From assembly GCA_013396655.1 (NCBI GenBank), contig WBMV01000267.1, forward strand, positions 954,769-1,018,768: a DNA stretch of 64,000 bases, given 5' to 3'. The notes beneath the pieces were generated by a model. The model saw only the letters and a program-made list of their open reading frames with translations. It searched no databases and was not told the DNA's origin. A program made the position numbers and the translations under genes. This document shows positions 12,373 to 25,400 of this stretch, piece after piece. This stretch comes from Campylorhamphus procurvoides. Lineage: Eukaryota > Chordata > Aves > Passeriformes > Dendrocolaptidae. The stretch's first letter is position 1. Each line of letters opens with the position of its first letter.

Positions 12373-14549
12373 CAGCTCCTTCTGCAAATCCAAGCTCTCT
12401 AGGTGTTTATTCTTCCTTCACTGGATCCTGCAGATCTCTTGGACGCAAATAACTGCTGATTCCTACAGGTGAGGGAATATACACAGCAGCCTTTCTCATC
12501 CTGTTTTACAATCCATGTCCTTTCCCTTTCATCATAGCTCAGACAATACTCTTAACATTCTCCAGAGAGCAAGGTCACTGGTTGACAAGAAAACCTTAGA
12601 TCAGTGAAAGAGGAAAAATTAAAAATACTCACTGTCTGATGCGTAGAAAGTTATCTGTCACTAGCTTTTCCTACAACAAAGCCAGGAAATTCACAGGCAA
12701 AATAGCCAAGATATGCTTTCAGCTGTTTATAACAATCCATTAATTAATGTTGAAATGCAGTTTGCTTTAGGACAAGCCTTTTGGTGCATAACACCTCGCA
12801 TACTTCAGAAAGTGGAGCTCAGTGTCATCTGTGCTGTCCCAAAGCCACCACCAGTGCCAGTAGCACTTGAAAACAGGAGCCTACCCAGTGAACCAAAGGT
12901 TCACAGCTCCACCACGGGGCTGTACCTCACATTTTTGGTGAAATATCAGCCAGCTGCTTCATTTGGTGTCCAAAGTGGGAGATGACTGTCCATGTAGGTC
13001 TGTTCAGCACCGAGCTCAACAAGCACCATCTTTTTCCTGGAATTACCACAGTGTGTATAAAATCATGAGATTTAGTCATGCTGTAAAGGAGACTGCACTG
13101 TCACAGCTTTAGCTGACCTGTTTGTGTTTGAATCACTTGGGTTGTCATGGCCCACAACTGTACAATTATTATACAAGTAATGCAGCCTACTTTTAAATGT
13201 AGGGGTTTTTTTCCTTTCTTTTTGAGTCCACAGAACAAAATACAATTTTCAAATATATCAAAATGATCACTAAAATCTGACACATTTTCTCTCTGAGGAG
13301 ATTTCAGCCATTTCCAAAACCAAACTTCAGTTCTAAGCTATTTAAACTGTGCTGGTCTTTTGTTAGCTCCAATGAATTATTTTGAAATTTCCCTAATTTA
13401 TATTTTAATGTACTTTCTAGGCCTACTGACCATTTTTTCAACGGAACATAAAGTGGTTATTGTTAATACATACATACTGCATAGCAGCAAATGTTTCTGG
13501 AGTACTGGGCTTTCTGTAATGACATTAAATGAAGAAAAAAAAAGAGATGAAGTAATACTGATCTCTATGACAGCCTCTGTTTGCAGGACAAGGATTTAAT
13601 TCATAATTAAGACACATTAGTGTTAAAGAAGCCATTACTCACTTGCAAATTTTTCTCCCCCAAAACCCATTTCATCGCTCAGTGCAATAAGCTGGTACAT
13701 TTATCCACAAACATTTGATGACTGATGCTTTATTTTGCCTTTGAATGTTTCTTTAATGAAATCTGGGTGCTTAAAAATATCCAGTAACATAGTTAACCAA
13801 AATGTTTTGGCATTAACAGAGCACTTATTCTGTTGCCATTTGTGATTGACTTAGCTTTGATATGTGACCCTTTTAAACAGAAAAACAAAAATCAGGTATC
13901 AATACAGATATAAATCATCCAGAGAATTTTACTGGATATAAATAGATATGTCTCTTTGTGTGGCTTTTTCATTCTCTGTTAACATGCACGGAATTACTTA
14001 TGTTTTGCATTAGCTGTGGAAAACTTCCCTTGAGTTTTATCAAACTGTCTTCTGAGAATGCATAAAACATCTCTCTTCCAAGTTTAGGATATGCTTTGTT
14101 GTCTTTTAAAAGTTATGGTGTAGATTTGCTGAGGGACATTTAGTCCAGCAATACTGAGAGTCCAGCAAAACTATTTCTAGGCTAAATGGTACTTCTGGTC
14201 TCTAAGGAGCTTCTACAGCAGCCAAAAATCCCTGGGACATGTGCACAACCCCTTTTCCCAGGCTGGGCTGTGTTTGAGACCAGAAATGTGGGCATGTGTT
14301 GATAAAAGAGAAGATTAATGTTATACCCTCTGAAAATTGTCTGACACAAGCTGAATCTCTCCCACTCTTGGCTGTGCGGGTTGTTACTGGAAGGTGAAGC
14401 CACCAGAAAAAGAACTTGCACTTAGGCACCAAGTTGACTCAGATGGCTCTTTCTGAGTTAAAAAAGGGGGAAATTTTGGGTGCTGAGCTCCTTCCTTTTG
14501 CCTGCCCCAGGAGGGGGGTCACACCTGTCTATCAGGGGAAAATCTGAAA

Positions 14550-14597
14550 AGAAGAAAGCTGGAAGAGAAGAAAGGTGCAAGAGAAGAAAGCTGCAGG
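14550..14597. repeat. Three-copy 16-bp tandem repeat
   Basis: Three adjacent 16-base units with the shared core 'agaagaaag': 14550-14565, 14566-14581 and 14582-14597. Units differ at only a few bases. This is a purine-rich minisatellite seed with no recognised function. Confidence 0.85.
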
Positions 14598-15194
14598 GCT
14601 TTTCCCAGAGGAGCCAGCTGGGCTGAGGGAGGGTGGCTGCTGCCCTCAGCTCACCTCCCCATGGCTGAGAGGGTGCATTTTGCTATCGTCATCCTTGTTC
14701 TGCTATTTCATTCAGACATAGGTCCTGATTATTTAAACAACTGAAACCAGAAGACTTTGTTTCCTTGACTCTGTATTCTCCTGAGTAAAAATAAGCCAAC
14801 AAGATGTTTCTAAGAAAAAGGTTGATGATATCTTTTAAAGTGTACTTCCAGCTGATTGCTATCTTTCTTGAGCTGGGCCTCCTGCCATTGCTGCTCCCAC
14901 TTCTCCTGGCACCAACCAGTGGTTTAAAACTCACCAAAAAGACAGAAAGTTTCAGCCCTGTCCCAGCCTTGCAGCAGGTATCTGGCCTCTAAAGAATGTC
15001 AGAAACTGAGATCTTTTGAGATCTTTGTATGTTTTGCACTTGAAAATGGTCTCCAAGCACCTTTGAGAGTCTGGTTATCTATATGGGTGTGGGAGAAATG
15101 CCATAGGACGGGCAAGATGAGTCACACACAAGATCCTGTTTTTCTCAGAACAAGCCCTGATGGAACTGCCACTTTAACCCTTACATTTTCCTTT

Positions 15195-15232
15195 CTTTAA
15201 GTTTGTTCCCTTCCTTAAAGTTTGTTCCCTTC
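15195..15232. repeat. Two-copy 19-bp tandem repeat
   Basis: Two adjacent 19-base units (15195-15213 and 15214-15232) sharing 'aagtttgttcccttc' and differing at one base near the start. A small replication-slippage duplication. Confidence 0.85.
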
Positions 15233-18200
15233 ACTGGCCTTAAGAGTAACTTTTGTCACGTCCTTTCCATAGGTACCATTGACTTTTTTGATTCATGCTT
15301 CTCACTTCTGAGAGATTCTTTCTGCTTTTTCTAAGGGTTATTTGCCCTTTTGCAGCAAGGCACTGTGCTCTCTCTGTTGATGTGAGCCCTGCAGAGAATT
15401 ATCGCTTGGACATGCACATTGGTGCCAAGTGGAGATAATGCCTTCTTTTCAGACTGAAGCCTGCCTGTAGGAGTGTTCCCAGTATGATTTTCACAGTCAT
15501 AACTGCAGTTAATCTTAAACCTGGCATACCCTCCCTTCCTCTGTAATGTTTGTAATGACACTTTCAGGGTGGGAGAACCTCAGGGTTTTGCAGTGTTGCA
15601 TTCACCTACTGTTTCATTCTTGCCAGGTTGATGTTGCTAACCAAGATCCAGCTTAATAAGCAACTCTACCACTTATATTACAGCGCAGGAAGTTATCTGT
15701 CTTTTCCAGTTAAACAACACTTAGAGGAGGAAGCATTTTTTTCTGAGCAAGCAGGAGGTGCCATACAGCACAATGGTCAGTAAATATGTAGTGGCAATTT
15801 ACAGGGTTTATTTTTAATCCAGGTCCTATGTTGAGAGAATGGCCTGAACTGGGTAAATCAATCAGGCTGTTGCAAAGCAAGCCTGAAATGAAAGGGCAGT
15901 CAAGGAGGAAGTGGTAAATAACACACAGGACTGATTGCTTCTGGGCACAGCTAAGGCCTTGGGTTTAAGGAGTAATTACCTGGTCACACCTAAACCCTTG
16001 CTGGTGTGCACTGTGCAAACTGCAGGCTTCAGCTCTCAGACTGCTCTTGCCTTTGTCAGCAACAATTTCCTTGGCAAAAGCCATTTGTTCCTGGTTTCTT
16101 GAAGGAGCTGGAAAGTGTGCAAGACCCCATGCTTAGTCACTTGTGAGCTTTGGTCTCAGCACTGACACAGAGCCCATCTATGTCAAACGAGGTGGGAAGC
16201 AAAGGGAAGAGAAGCAGGAGAGGTGACATTTCTGCTCTGTCACAAAGTCAGGATGCAGAACTGAGCCCCATGCATAATTTGTGCCAACCTGGCAGCAGGC
16301 TAGAGCAAGCATAAAAAGATTCTCCTCACATGTAGAGGTAGTGGACATGCTATGCGACCCCAGCAGGGGTGAGCAAAATGCCACGTTTGCAAACTTGTTC
16401 ACTGCTAACCCCACCAAGAAAAAGATGGCCAGAGTTCAAAGAGATTCAAACAAGCTGTATCTATCCACTGCACTCATGGGAGAAGCCTGTAGTTCATCTC
16501 CCTAGGACATTTCTGGGTAAATGTAGGGTAAGTTTCACTCAGTTTGTCCTTATTAGAAGCCTGTTGCAGAGAGATAGGACTGAGCCTTTTCTGTAGCAGA
16601 CAGGCATGGACACATCTGACCTGCTGGGGCAGAAGAAAGTCTCAAACTGAGTGCAGTAATTGCATGCCTGTGTGCTTCCTTGGTTCCCTGCTAAACCTGA
16701 ACATAGCTGGGTGATCAATGTGCTTTGAGTAACAGCATGGCTTGAGAGTGAGGGCTTCAGAAGGGAACTCTAACCCTCCTCTCTTTTCCCTGCATCCTCA
16801 TTGTCTACAGACATTGAGACAAATGTAGAGAATAGAAGTGGGTACTTCTGGATCAACTTATGAGTATCACCCTACAGAACGCAGTACGCTCTTTTCTTTC
16901 CTGAATTTACTTTCCTTGGCCTGGTGATCCTTGTTCTCCATGAGCAACACTTAGCTTGTTATTCCTCCATCCTACATTGCATTTCTGTTCCTGAAGTGTG
17001 ATGCTCCTCAAAGTGAGCCACTTGTGTCAAGTCACTTGCACAGGCAGGAGGAATTCTGTCTCCAGCACTACTTCATCTTTACATGGGTGGTGATTCTGAC
17101 TTCTTGACTGGACATGCAGCCAGGAGGGGTCTTTCAGCTGAGTGAGCAGCCAGTGCAACTCAAACAGCTGCTTCCTATCTCCCTGTCTGCATGAAAAGAG
17201 ACAGACTGATGTACCTGTCTCCTGGACCATTGGTTGGACCATCTTTTGGAATGAAATGCATATCATGGCCACAACTGACCTTCTGCTTCCAGTAGTTCTT
17301 CTGGTGTGTTGCATTTCACAACTGTTAAATGATGAACAAGAAAGGCAAAATCAGGGTGCCACTGTTCACCAACCTATATCAAGGAGCAGCTTTCTCAGTT
17401 GTGTCTTGAAGGTAAAGAAAATCAAACCCAAATTATATTTAGGAAGGCAATGGCATTTGAGGGTAGAGGAGAACCATGAAACAACATGACTTACTGTGAA
17501 ATAACCAAGATATTGTGTCTACAGGGTGCCATGGGTATCACATCTAGACCCTTGGGGTTTACATTGGTCTTAGATCTCCCAAAACTGAAATGCAGATTGC
17601 CCTAAGCCTCACTTTGGGACATGTATCAACTAACATGCAGAATCAGTCTTGGAGACACAGGGAGTAAATGTTAATTGCATGTCATTCACATGCATGAATG
17701 TCACATGGGGCCCATTCACATGGACTCCAACCAAAGGGGATGCTGGGACTTGCCTTTGTATCAGGGCTCTCTACTCTGGGATTTGAATCAGTTTTCATCT
17801 GGTGGTAATGTCGGGTACCTGGTAAATGGACTGCAAATGACCTGCACTCCAATTACCCTGCATCAGCATGATCCTACCATATAGAACTTGACTTATGCCA
17901 ACCCAGCAAAAGACCAAGTGTACATATTTTCTTAGTAAATTCTCCAACTTTTCTTGAGCCTGAGCTAAACCTTCTTATCTAATATCAAGTAATTTAAGCA
18001 TTTTTAACATTCTAAAGACAAGTTAATCCTTTTATAGAGAAAAGTCAGAAAATGGGCTTAGAATGACATTTTAACAATGTCTGTGGTATGTTAAGCTGAT
18101 GAAAAATTCTAACAGCAGTTTTAAGCACTTTTGGCTAAAATATTACTGTGATCTTAAAGCATTATAAAATGTAAGTATCATGCCAAGTTGCTAGCTGTTT

Positions 18201-20775
18201 GTCAATAATGTAAAATATTACATAGTCTTCCAACACAAACTACTTTTTTTCCAAGTAACTTCAGTTGTCAGATACTGTTTTGGTGATATGACACATCTAA
18301 TGTGATTCTTAATTTGATCTGATCTTAGACATATCTATTTGTCTTTTGTGAGCACTCTACTTTTCCCAAGTTTTGCTGCCAAGTAGGACTTGATTCTAAC
18401 CTGTTCCGTAGTTTTTCTGTTTGTCTCAGTGTGGCCATTTCAGTGCATGCTAAAGATCACAAACAAACAATCCTAAACTCCTCTTTGTTCACAAGAAGAA
18501 ACAATATTAGAAGTTGAAATGCTGACCTGCCCAACACATTCTGCCTGAGTTTGAAACCTATCTTTGAGTTTTACTTTCATTAAGGTTTTACTGTCTCTAT
18601 TAGAGGCAGTAAGAGAATATCAGAAAAGTTCCCTCATTTTCTATTGCTGTTCTTGTTCAGTGCCTAAAGGAGCTCAGAGTTTAATAAATAAAGCATTGTA
18701 CCCTTTCAAAGGCTGGCAAATTGATCTGCAGAGTCACCACACAAGCCACCATATAACATGTAGTTTGAGAGCAAAGCAGTCCTGACCACTGGTAAACCCA
18801 CTGAATGAACAAACTTTTAAGCATATCTGCTAATTAAATATCCTCCAGAGTGCATCTATTGCGTGAGCCTGGGAACCAGGGCAGTGTTATCAGAGAGCTG
18901 ATTCCACTCCTAAAAGCCCTCAAGCACCCACTTGCTCCTTACCCACACCCTGAGTGACTCTCCCAAGAACTCATGCCCCAGAGCTCCCTACCAGAGCCTG
19001 GTTCTTGGTTTGTTTGCTTTTTCCAAGCCTAGTTTGCTTTTTAGCCTTTCAATGAAGGGAGTGCCCTCATTGAGGAATGCAGGTGTATGCTTGGCTCCTT
19101 TCAGCCTAAAGACAATCCAAGACACCTCGAACTGCTTGAGATGGCCAAGTGCCTGGAACAGGACTGGCAGGAGATCTATGCCCTCTTGGGACAGCCCAGA
19201 GCAACTCACATGGCTCCAGGGGACTGCCTAGAGGAGGTCAATGAAGCTTGTCTTTCGACTGAAACCAGTGCTAGCTGGCTGTTTATCACTGGATGGAAAT
19301 TGGAAAATGGGGTTAATTCAGGTTTGGCAACAAGCAGCCAGTAGTCAACAGGCCTCAAACATGGCCCATGATGCTGTCTTGGAACTGGCTTGGTGTTGTT
19401 CTCAAAAGCACCCTCACTGACTGCCTGTCATGGCAACCTGTGAATGTGGCCTCACCAAAGCCAGAGGACCTGCCTTGGTACATGGTGGAAGCCTAATGAG
19501 CATGACTGGGGGTTTTGTACCCTATTAATATTTTAGCACGTCGTCCTCATGCCCAAAGACAGGGGAATCAAAGGAAATGTTAAATTTGGAGCCATGTGTT
19601 ACAGCTACAAAGCAAAAATATCACCTCTATTCCCAGCTCAGCCGGACTCTTTCTGCAAGAGATTCAGCAAAATTGCATTTATTCCACCTTCTGTCTGTCA
19701 AAAGTATAACTCACACTTCACAATCCTGTGAGAGAGTTGTGGAAAAAATATTCTTTCATGATGGAGTGGGATCAGATACTGTGTGGAAGAGGCTAAATAA
19801 TTTTGGGGGGGAAGGAAAAGTAGGTGACTTGTTCTCAGGTCTGTGTCTCTTCCAGAGATACCACCTTGGACTCCCATTCCTGAGAATCACAAGCAGCACA
19901 TGACTTCTGGTTTGTGGCATCATATTTTTCTTATTTTAGATTAATCAGATAGGATATTCCTGGTTCACAGCTGTAGGAGGGTCAAATACATGTCTTTTAA
20001 CACCTTCTACATCACCCACAGGAAAAAGGCAAGAAAACAACATACAGCAACCCTTCTGCCCAGTACTGAAACAGCCTGAGGCAATGTAAGAGCAGAGAAA
20101 TATATTTACTTAGCTTCCTATAATAAACTGCCTTGGTTTATAAATGATCCCATCTTTAACTTGAAACATACTAGGAAAGCTTAAAACTTAAAAAAACCTT
20201 AAATTCATCTCTCAATGACCAAAATTTCAAAGGAAGAACAGAACATTGCAATTATCTCCTGCAACCTTTGGTGATTACCAATGAAAAGTGTCTGATCTTC
20301 ACCTGACAGCAGCAGAACAGAAGCCATCCCTAGCCTGAGCCACTTGAAAAAGGAAGAACTTTCATTCCCCTATGGTTCTTTTCAAGATTAGCAGCAGCAA
20401 ACAGCAATTTCTGTTTGTTTTTACAATAATATCCTGTTTTGTAATCCACAGGAAAAGGAGTATGAAAGTAGCAACCTTGGCAGGGATTGGGGGCCAAGGG
20501 ACTGTTTTCTGAAATCTCAAAGCTCAGGAACACAAAGACTTGGAGGAATTTCCAAGTGCAGTGAATGCCAAATGGTAAAGAAAATGACATGACAATGAGA
20601 GAGAGAAATGATTTATTCACCCTCTTAATAAATTCTTCTTCTAGGGTCACTTTTTTCTTCTTCAATGAACAATTGACAGGCAGTTACTTCCAAATGCTTT
20701 TAAATAAGCACCCACTACAAGCTTAAGGGTTGTTAATATTTTGGGGGTTTCTTTTACAAAGATGCAACAACTAAA

Positions 20776-20800
20776 TATAATAACAATAATAATAATAAAT
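20776..20800. repeat. (AAT)n microsatellite
   Basis: Imperfect AAT/ATA trinucleotide run of about 25 bases. No flanking SINE was recognised, so it is called a stand-alone microsatellite. Confidence 0.75.
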
Positions 20801-21534
20801 GTGAAAGTGTAATTTAACACCAAACAAACGAACAGCTGAAAAATCCACAGAACTCAGATGGCCAAGGAAATAATGGTATTATTAGAGGGATTATATAAGT
20901 TTTGTGCTCAGCACTTGCTGGCAAAACCAACTAGGTTATATTTTTCTCCATGGAAGATAATAACTGGTGAACCCACCCATCCTTGTAGTTCCCATTCAAA
21001 GACTGGAAAGAAAAGCATGTTAGGACTAGAGAAGACATTAAAAATAAGCTTGTATCTAATGGAGCCCTGTTTCAAAGGGCCATAAGCTAGAATAAATATT
21101 GACACAGTAAGGAAAAAATCTGCAACAATAGCAATTGTTCAAAATGGGCATGATTCGGAAGCTAACAGATCCACACTGAGCTAAACAAACCTGGACAGGG
21201 ACCAAGGCCCCAAATCTAAAGTTACTTTTGGAATTTAACTTTCACCGATTTCAGTACGAATTAGGCCCAGAAATACCTTCATGACTCTAGGTCTGATTTA
21301 CTAACTAACATTGTTTTCAACCATTCCCCAGCCTCAACCCCTTCAAGCAAGAAGAAACAGAACATTATGAAAGAGATAAACCTTGGGACAGAAAATATCA
21401 CAGAGTTTCTCTTCCTCAGCCACAAGGCTGTCCTGGATCTTCTTTCAAGTCCTCATTCTGCATTTGCTTTGAGTTAATGTCTCCTAAAAATGGCTTTGTA
21501 TGGCCATAGTATGTATGAATAGTGTCTAATAATT

Positions 21535-21573
21535 CTTTCTCCTCTCCTCTCCTCTCCTCTCCTCTCCTCTCCT
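21535..21573. repeat. (CTCCT)n array, left side of gap
   Basis: Pure pentanucleotide repeat of pyrimidines on the plus strand running directly into the assembly gap. The same unit resumes on the other side at 22442, so the gap very likely lies within one array. The complementary strand is (AGGAG)n. Confidence 0.95.
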
Positions 21574-22441
21574 NNNNNNNNNNNNNNNNNNNNNNNNNNN
21601 NNNNNNNNNNNNNNNNNNNNNNNNNNNNNNNNNNNNNNNNNNNNNNNNNNNNNNNNNNNNNNNNNNNNNNNNNNNNNNNNNNNNNNNNNNNNNNNNNNNN
21701 NNNNNNNNNNNNNNNNNNNNNNNNNNNNNNNNNNNNNNNNNNNNNNNNNNNNNNNNNNNNNNNNNNNNNNNNNNNNNNNNNNNNNNNNNNNNNNNNNNNN
21801 NNNNNNNNNNNNNNNNNNNNNNNNNNNNNNNNNNNNNNNNNNNNNNNNNNNNNNNNNNNNNNNNNNNNNNNNNNNNNNNNNNNNNNNNNNNNNNNNNNNN
21901 NNNNNNNNNNNNNNNNNNNNNNNNNNNNNNNNNNNNNNNNNNNNNNNNNNNNNNNNNNNNNNNNNNNNNNNNNNNNNNNNNNNNNNNNNNNNNNNNNNNN
22001 NNNNNNNNNNNNNNNNNNNNNNNNNNNNNNNNNNNNNNNNNNNNNNNNNNNNNNNNNNNNNNNNNNNNNNNNNNNNNNNNNNNNNNNNNNNNNNNNNNNN
22101 NNNNNNNNNNNNNNNNNNNNNNNNNNNNNNNNNNNNNNNNNNNNNNNNNNNNNNNNNNNNNNNNNNNNNNNNNNNNNNNNNNNNNNNNNNNNNNNNNNNN
22201 NNNNNNNNNNNNNNNNNNNNNNNNNNNNNNNNNNNNNNNNNNNNNNNNNNNNNNNNNNNNNNNNNNNNNNNNNNNNNNNNNNNNNNNNNNNNNNNNNNNN
22301 NNNNNNNNNNNNNNNNNNNNNNNNNNNNNNNNNNNNNNNNNNNNNNNNNNNNNNNNNNNNNNNNNNNNNNNNNNNNNNNNNNNNNNNNNNNNNNNNNNNN
22401 NNNNNNNNNNNNNNNNNNNNNNNNNNNNNNNNNNNNNNNNN
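21574..22441. other. Assembly gap of 868 N
   Basis: A run of 868 undetermined bases. Both edges are the same CTCCT repeat, so the missing sequence is probably more of that array, although the N count may be an estimate and unrelated sequence inside cannot be excluded. A long open frame across this region (21522-22652) exists only because N is read as open and is not a gene. Confidence 0.98.
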
Positions 22442-22462
22442 CCTCTCCTCTCCTCTCCTCTC
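22442..22462. repeat. (CTCCT)n array, right side of gap
   Basis: About four pentanucleotide units emerging from the gap and ending at 22462, where unique sequence begins. It matches the unit left of the gap at 21535-21573. Confidence 0.95.
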
Positions 22463-25400
22463 GCTGACCTGGTCCTTGTATCAGTTAGGTGGCATGGACC
22501 ACACTGTCAGAGCACATCATTGCTTGCAGCCTTTTCCACAAATCTTGTTTCTGGCTACTTTAATTTTCATTCTAATCAGTTCAATAACCTATTTAATTAT
22601 TCATTGGAAATTATTTCAGACACAATGCTTTGGAATTAAGGTTTCCGAATGAACATTCAAGGCAAAAAAATTTTGTGGTTAATTTCTTTATTCTTTCTTC
22701 ATTCGTGCAAACTCCAGAGGAAATCAATAAGTTTGAATCTCTTCTCACACCAATACTCCATTGATGTATTTTTAATGGGCTTCATTGCAGCTATTCCTGA
22801 TTTACATAGCCATCTTCAACAGAAAGATCTGGTGAATTTGCCTTGGAAGCAACCCAGAAAAACCCACAACATTTGACTAGTTGCTGTTAACACTAGGAGA
22901 TAAGGATTTATAAAGTTTTTTTTTAAAAATTCTCCTTTTAGTCCACTACGATATTAGCAATCTGGGCCTAAAATACAGGTAAATCAATGGACTTCCAAAA
23001 CCACACTCAGTTGTAAAGCAAGAATATAATGGAAGAATGTATTTAAACACTGTATCATTCTAATATCCTTAAACAGTTTACTGAGCTGAAACTATATATT
23101 CTTATTAAAAAGTTCAAAACTGTATGGCAGATTTTGCATTCTGCAGATAATGTGTCATCACAGTTCCTGATCAACATGTATTGGCCACAGCAATATCAAT
23201 GTCTTCTGTGAGTGGTGAGGTCATTTTAATTGTGCTGATTTAATTAGAGAGAAGGAGAAAGAGCTTAAAATAACTTTGATACTTTTACTGCAAAGCCAAA
23301 ATGCAAATGTGGACTTGCTAGATGCTTTAATAGTTGCTAAAATAGAAGTTTCAAGAGTGATGACATCAAAAAAATGTTTCTTTTTTTTTTTACAAGTCAG
23401 ATGGGCAGCTCCAGGTGTATTGACATGTCTGTATTCCTGTAAGAAGCTCGTTTTTAGAGTGAAGCTTCCAGTAGCAAGGAACATTTTGTCTCCTTTTTCT
23501 AACTTTTTGCTGATTAACTTTTTAAAGTTAATTTCTTGAAGTACCCCAAAGTCTCACTTTCAGGCATGATAGGGCCACTTAAGTGTCTGTTAAGGCCTAT
23601 CTACACATTGACATTGTGCAAATAGATAAACCAGTATACACCCAATTTTGCATGCAGTTATAATGCTGCCAGCTCAGTTTTACTAGAAACTAGCTGAAGT
23701 TGGCATTTTCAGATTAGTATAAATTTGCATGTTCTGTGGCATGGACTTTGCTGACTAGAAAACAAAACTAATGTTTCCCAGAATTGATACTGCTGTAGCA
23801 AACCTTTGCATAGAGCAGACATCTAGCCCACTGAAAATGGGGTTTTAAAATGTTGTTCAGGAGCAGGTTTTAGGTGCCTAATGATTCACATCACCAGATG
23901 GGATTCCCAGAGGTGCTTTAGCACATATCCAGTAGTGACTCACAAAATGAAAAGTGTTCACAAAAAAAAATAATGATCTGAACAGCTCCCTCTGTCAAAG
24001 TGGATAAAGATGCTCAGTTTTCCCCTGGAATGTGCCCATCATTCTCTAGCTAGCCACGAGGTCTATGAGGGAGCTGAGGTGAGAAAAACACCCAGTTGCC
24101 AGCACCAGTGATATTGGAACAAAGCTGCATTGTAATGGCTAGGAAGGGTGGCTTCTTATCTTTCACATACTACATTCCTGGTTCAAACAAGGAGGTACAC
24201 ACATTGAAATTAAGGTTCCTGCTACTCCTCCTCTCTGCCTTCCCTAACTGGTTTATCCCGTTGCCTCTTCTACCTCCTTACAGGCACAGAAAAGGTTAGA
24301 GAACAAAACACTGGAAAAAAACCTGCAAGTAATTTTTGATCAAGGAAACTTAAATTTTCATAGCACACAGCAACATGCAAAGGGTGCAAAAATAAGTTCA
24401 AAGGACAAGGAAAGGGAGATTAAAAAACTTAACACATTCACTGAAACAACACATGGAGAAGCAGAGGTGCAAATGAATACAATGGCATACAATGGGAAAT
24501 CCTACAGCTTTGGGCTCTGTTGTAGCCCTGGCCATGTACATAACACCTGGGGGAAATTGTCCAGTTACTTTATCTTTCTGTGGCTGTGTGGCACTAGGCC
24601 TGTATTCTCCAGGGCAGAGCTGTAGGCATATTTTCCCCAACACACCACCCAGCCCCTGCATGGGCCAACACTCTGGCTCTGCAACACAGATAGATATTCA
24701 CCTGGGAATGTGGCAGACTCCATCCTGCCGTGGTGGTTTGGAAGAGGATGGCAGCTGGATGGTTTTGAGATGTGAGCAATAGTATTTACCAGTGTTCAGG
24801 TCCCATAGAGCTTTGCAAGTTGTCTTGCCATCCTCTGCTCTGGGAGTGGATGCTTGAAATGTGAGGAAAACTACACCCACCTCAGGGGAACAGTTATAAG
24901 GAATTTTAAAAGCTGCAAAAGATCAGCAAAGACTAGTTTCAATGCTGGGCTTTGTACAAACTGAGCAACTAGTGATGATCAGCTTCTTAAGTGTTTGAGG
25001 TTGTGACAATTGCTGCACTGGGGACACACTTCAACATTTCTTGTAAACTTGTATATATTTGAATATCAAAACATTAATTTACGTACTTCCTGTTAGGTTC
25101 TCTTCTTTAAGATACAGGACTAGCTATTCACAAGAATTCACAAGGAAAGGTCTTTGTGGACAAGAAATAGGACCAGGAATCACGTGTTTCATGGTGGAAT
25201 ACAGTCTAAAAAGAAAAACCCTTCGAACTTTAAATATTATTGTTTTCCTAAATTAACTCTGGGAGATTTTAATCTAGATCTTGGGTCTCTGCCAGGGAAC
25301 ACACACCGCTCCCTACATCCCTGAGAACATTGTGGAGTCCTGTACAGTCAGCTGGCATAATAATGAAGCAGCAGCCAGTTAACTCTCTCATTTCTTCATA

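Larger units (their letters stand above)
12373..21534. other. Noncoding DNA, no gene seen
   Basis: About 9 kb of unique-looking DNA. The stretch 13600-14110 is AT-rich with intact-looking homeobox-type motifs and may be conserved. Small tandem repeats lie at 14550-14597 and 15195-15232. A short AAT run lies at 20776-20800. Open frames reach 115 codons (17142-17489) and resemble no known family. Promoters, RNA genes and further transposons were not recognised. Confidence 0.6.

Noticed and set aside
21522..22652. 376-codon open frame
   Set aside because: It is open only because the 868 N are read through. The real sequence on each side is a CTCCT repeat and short unique flanks.
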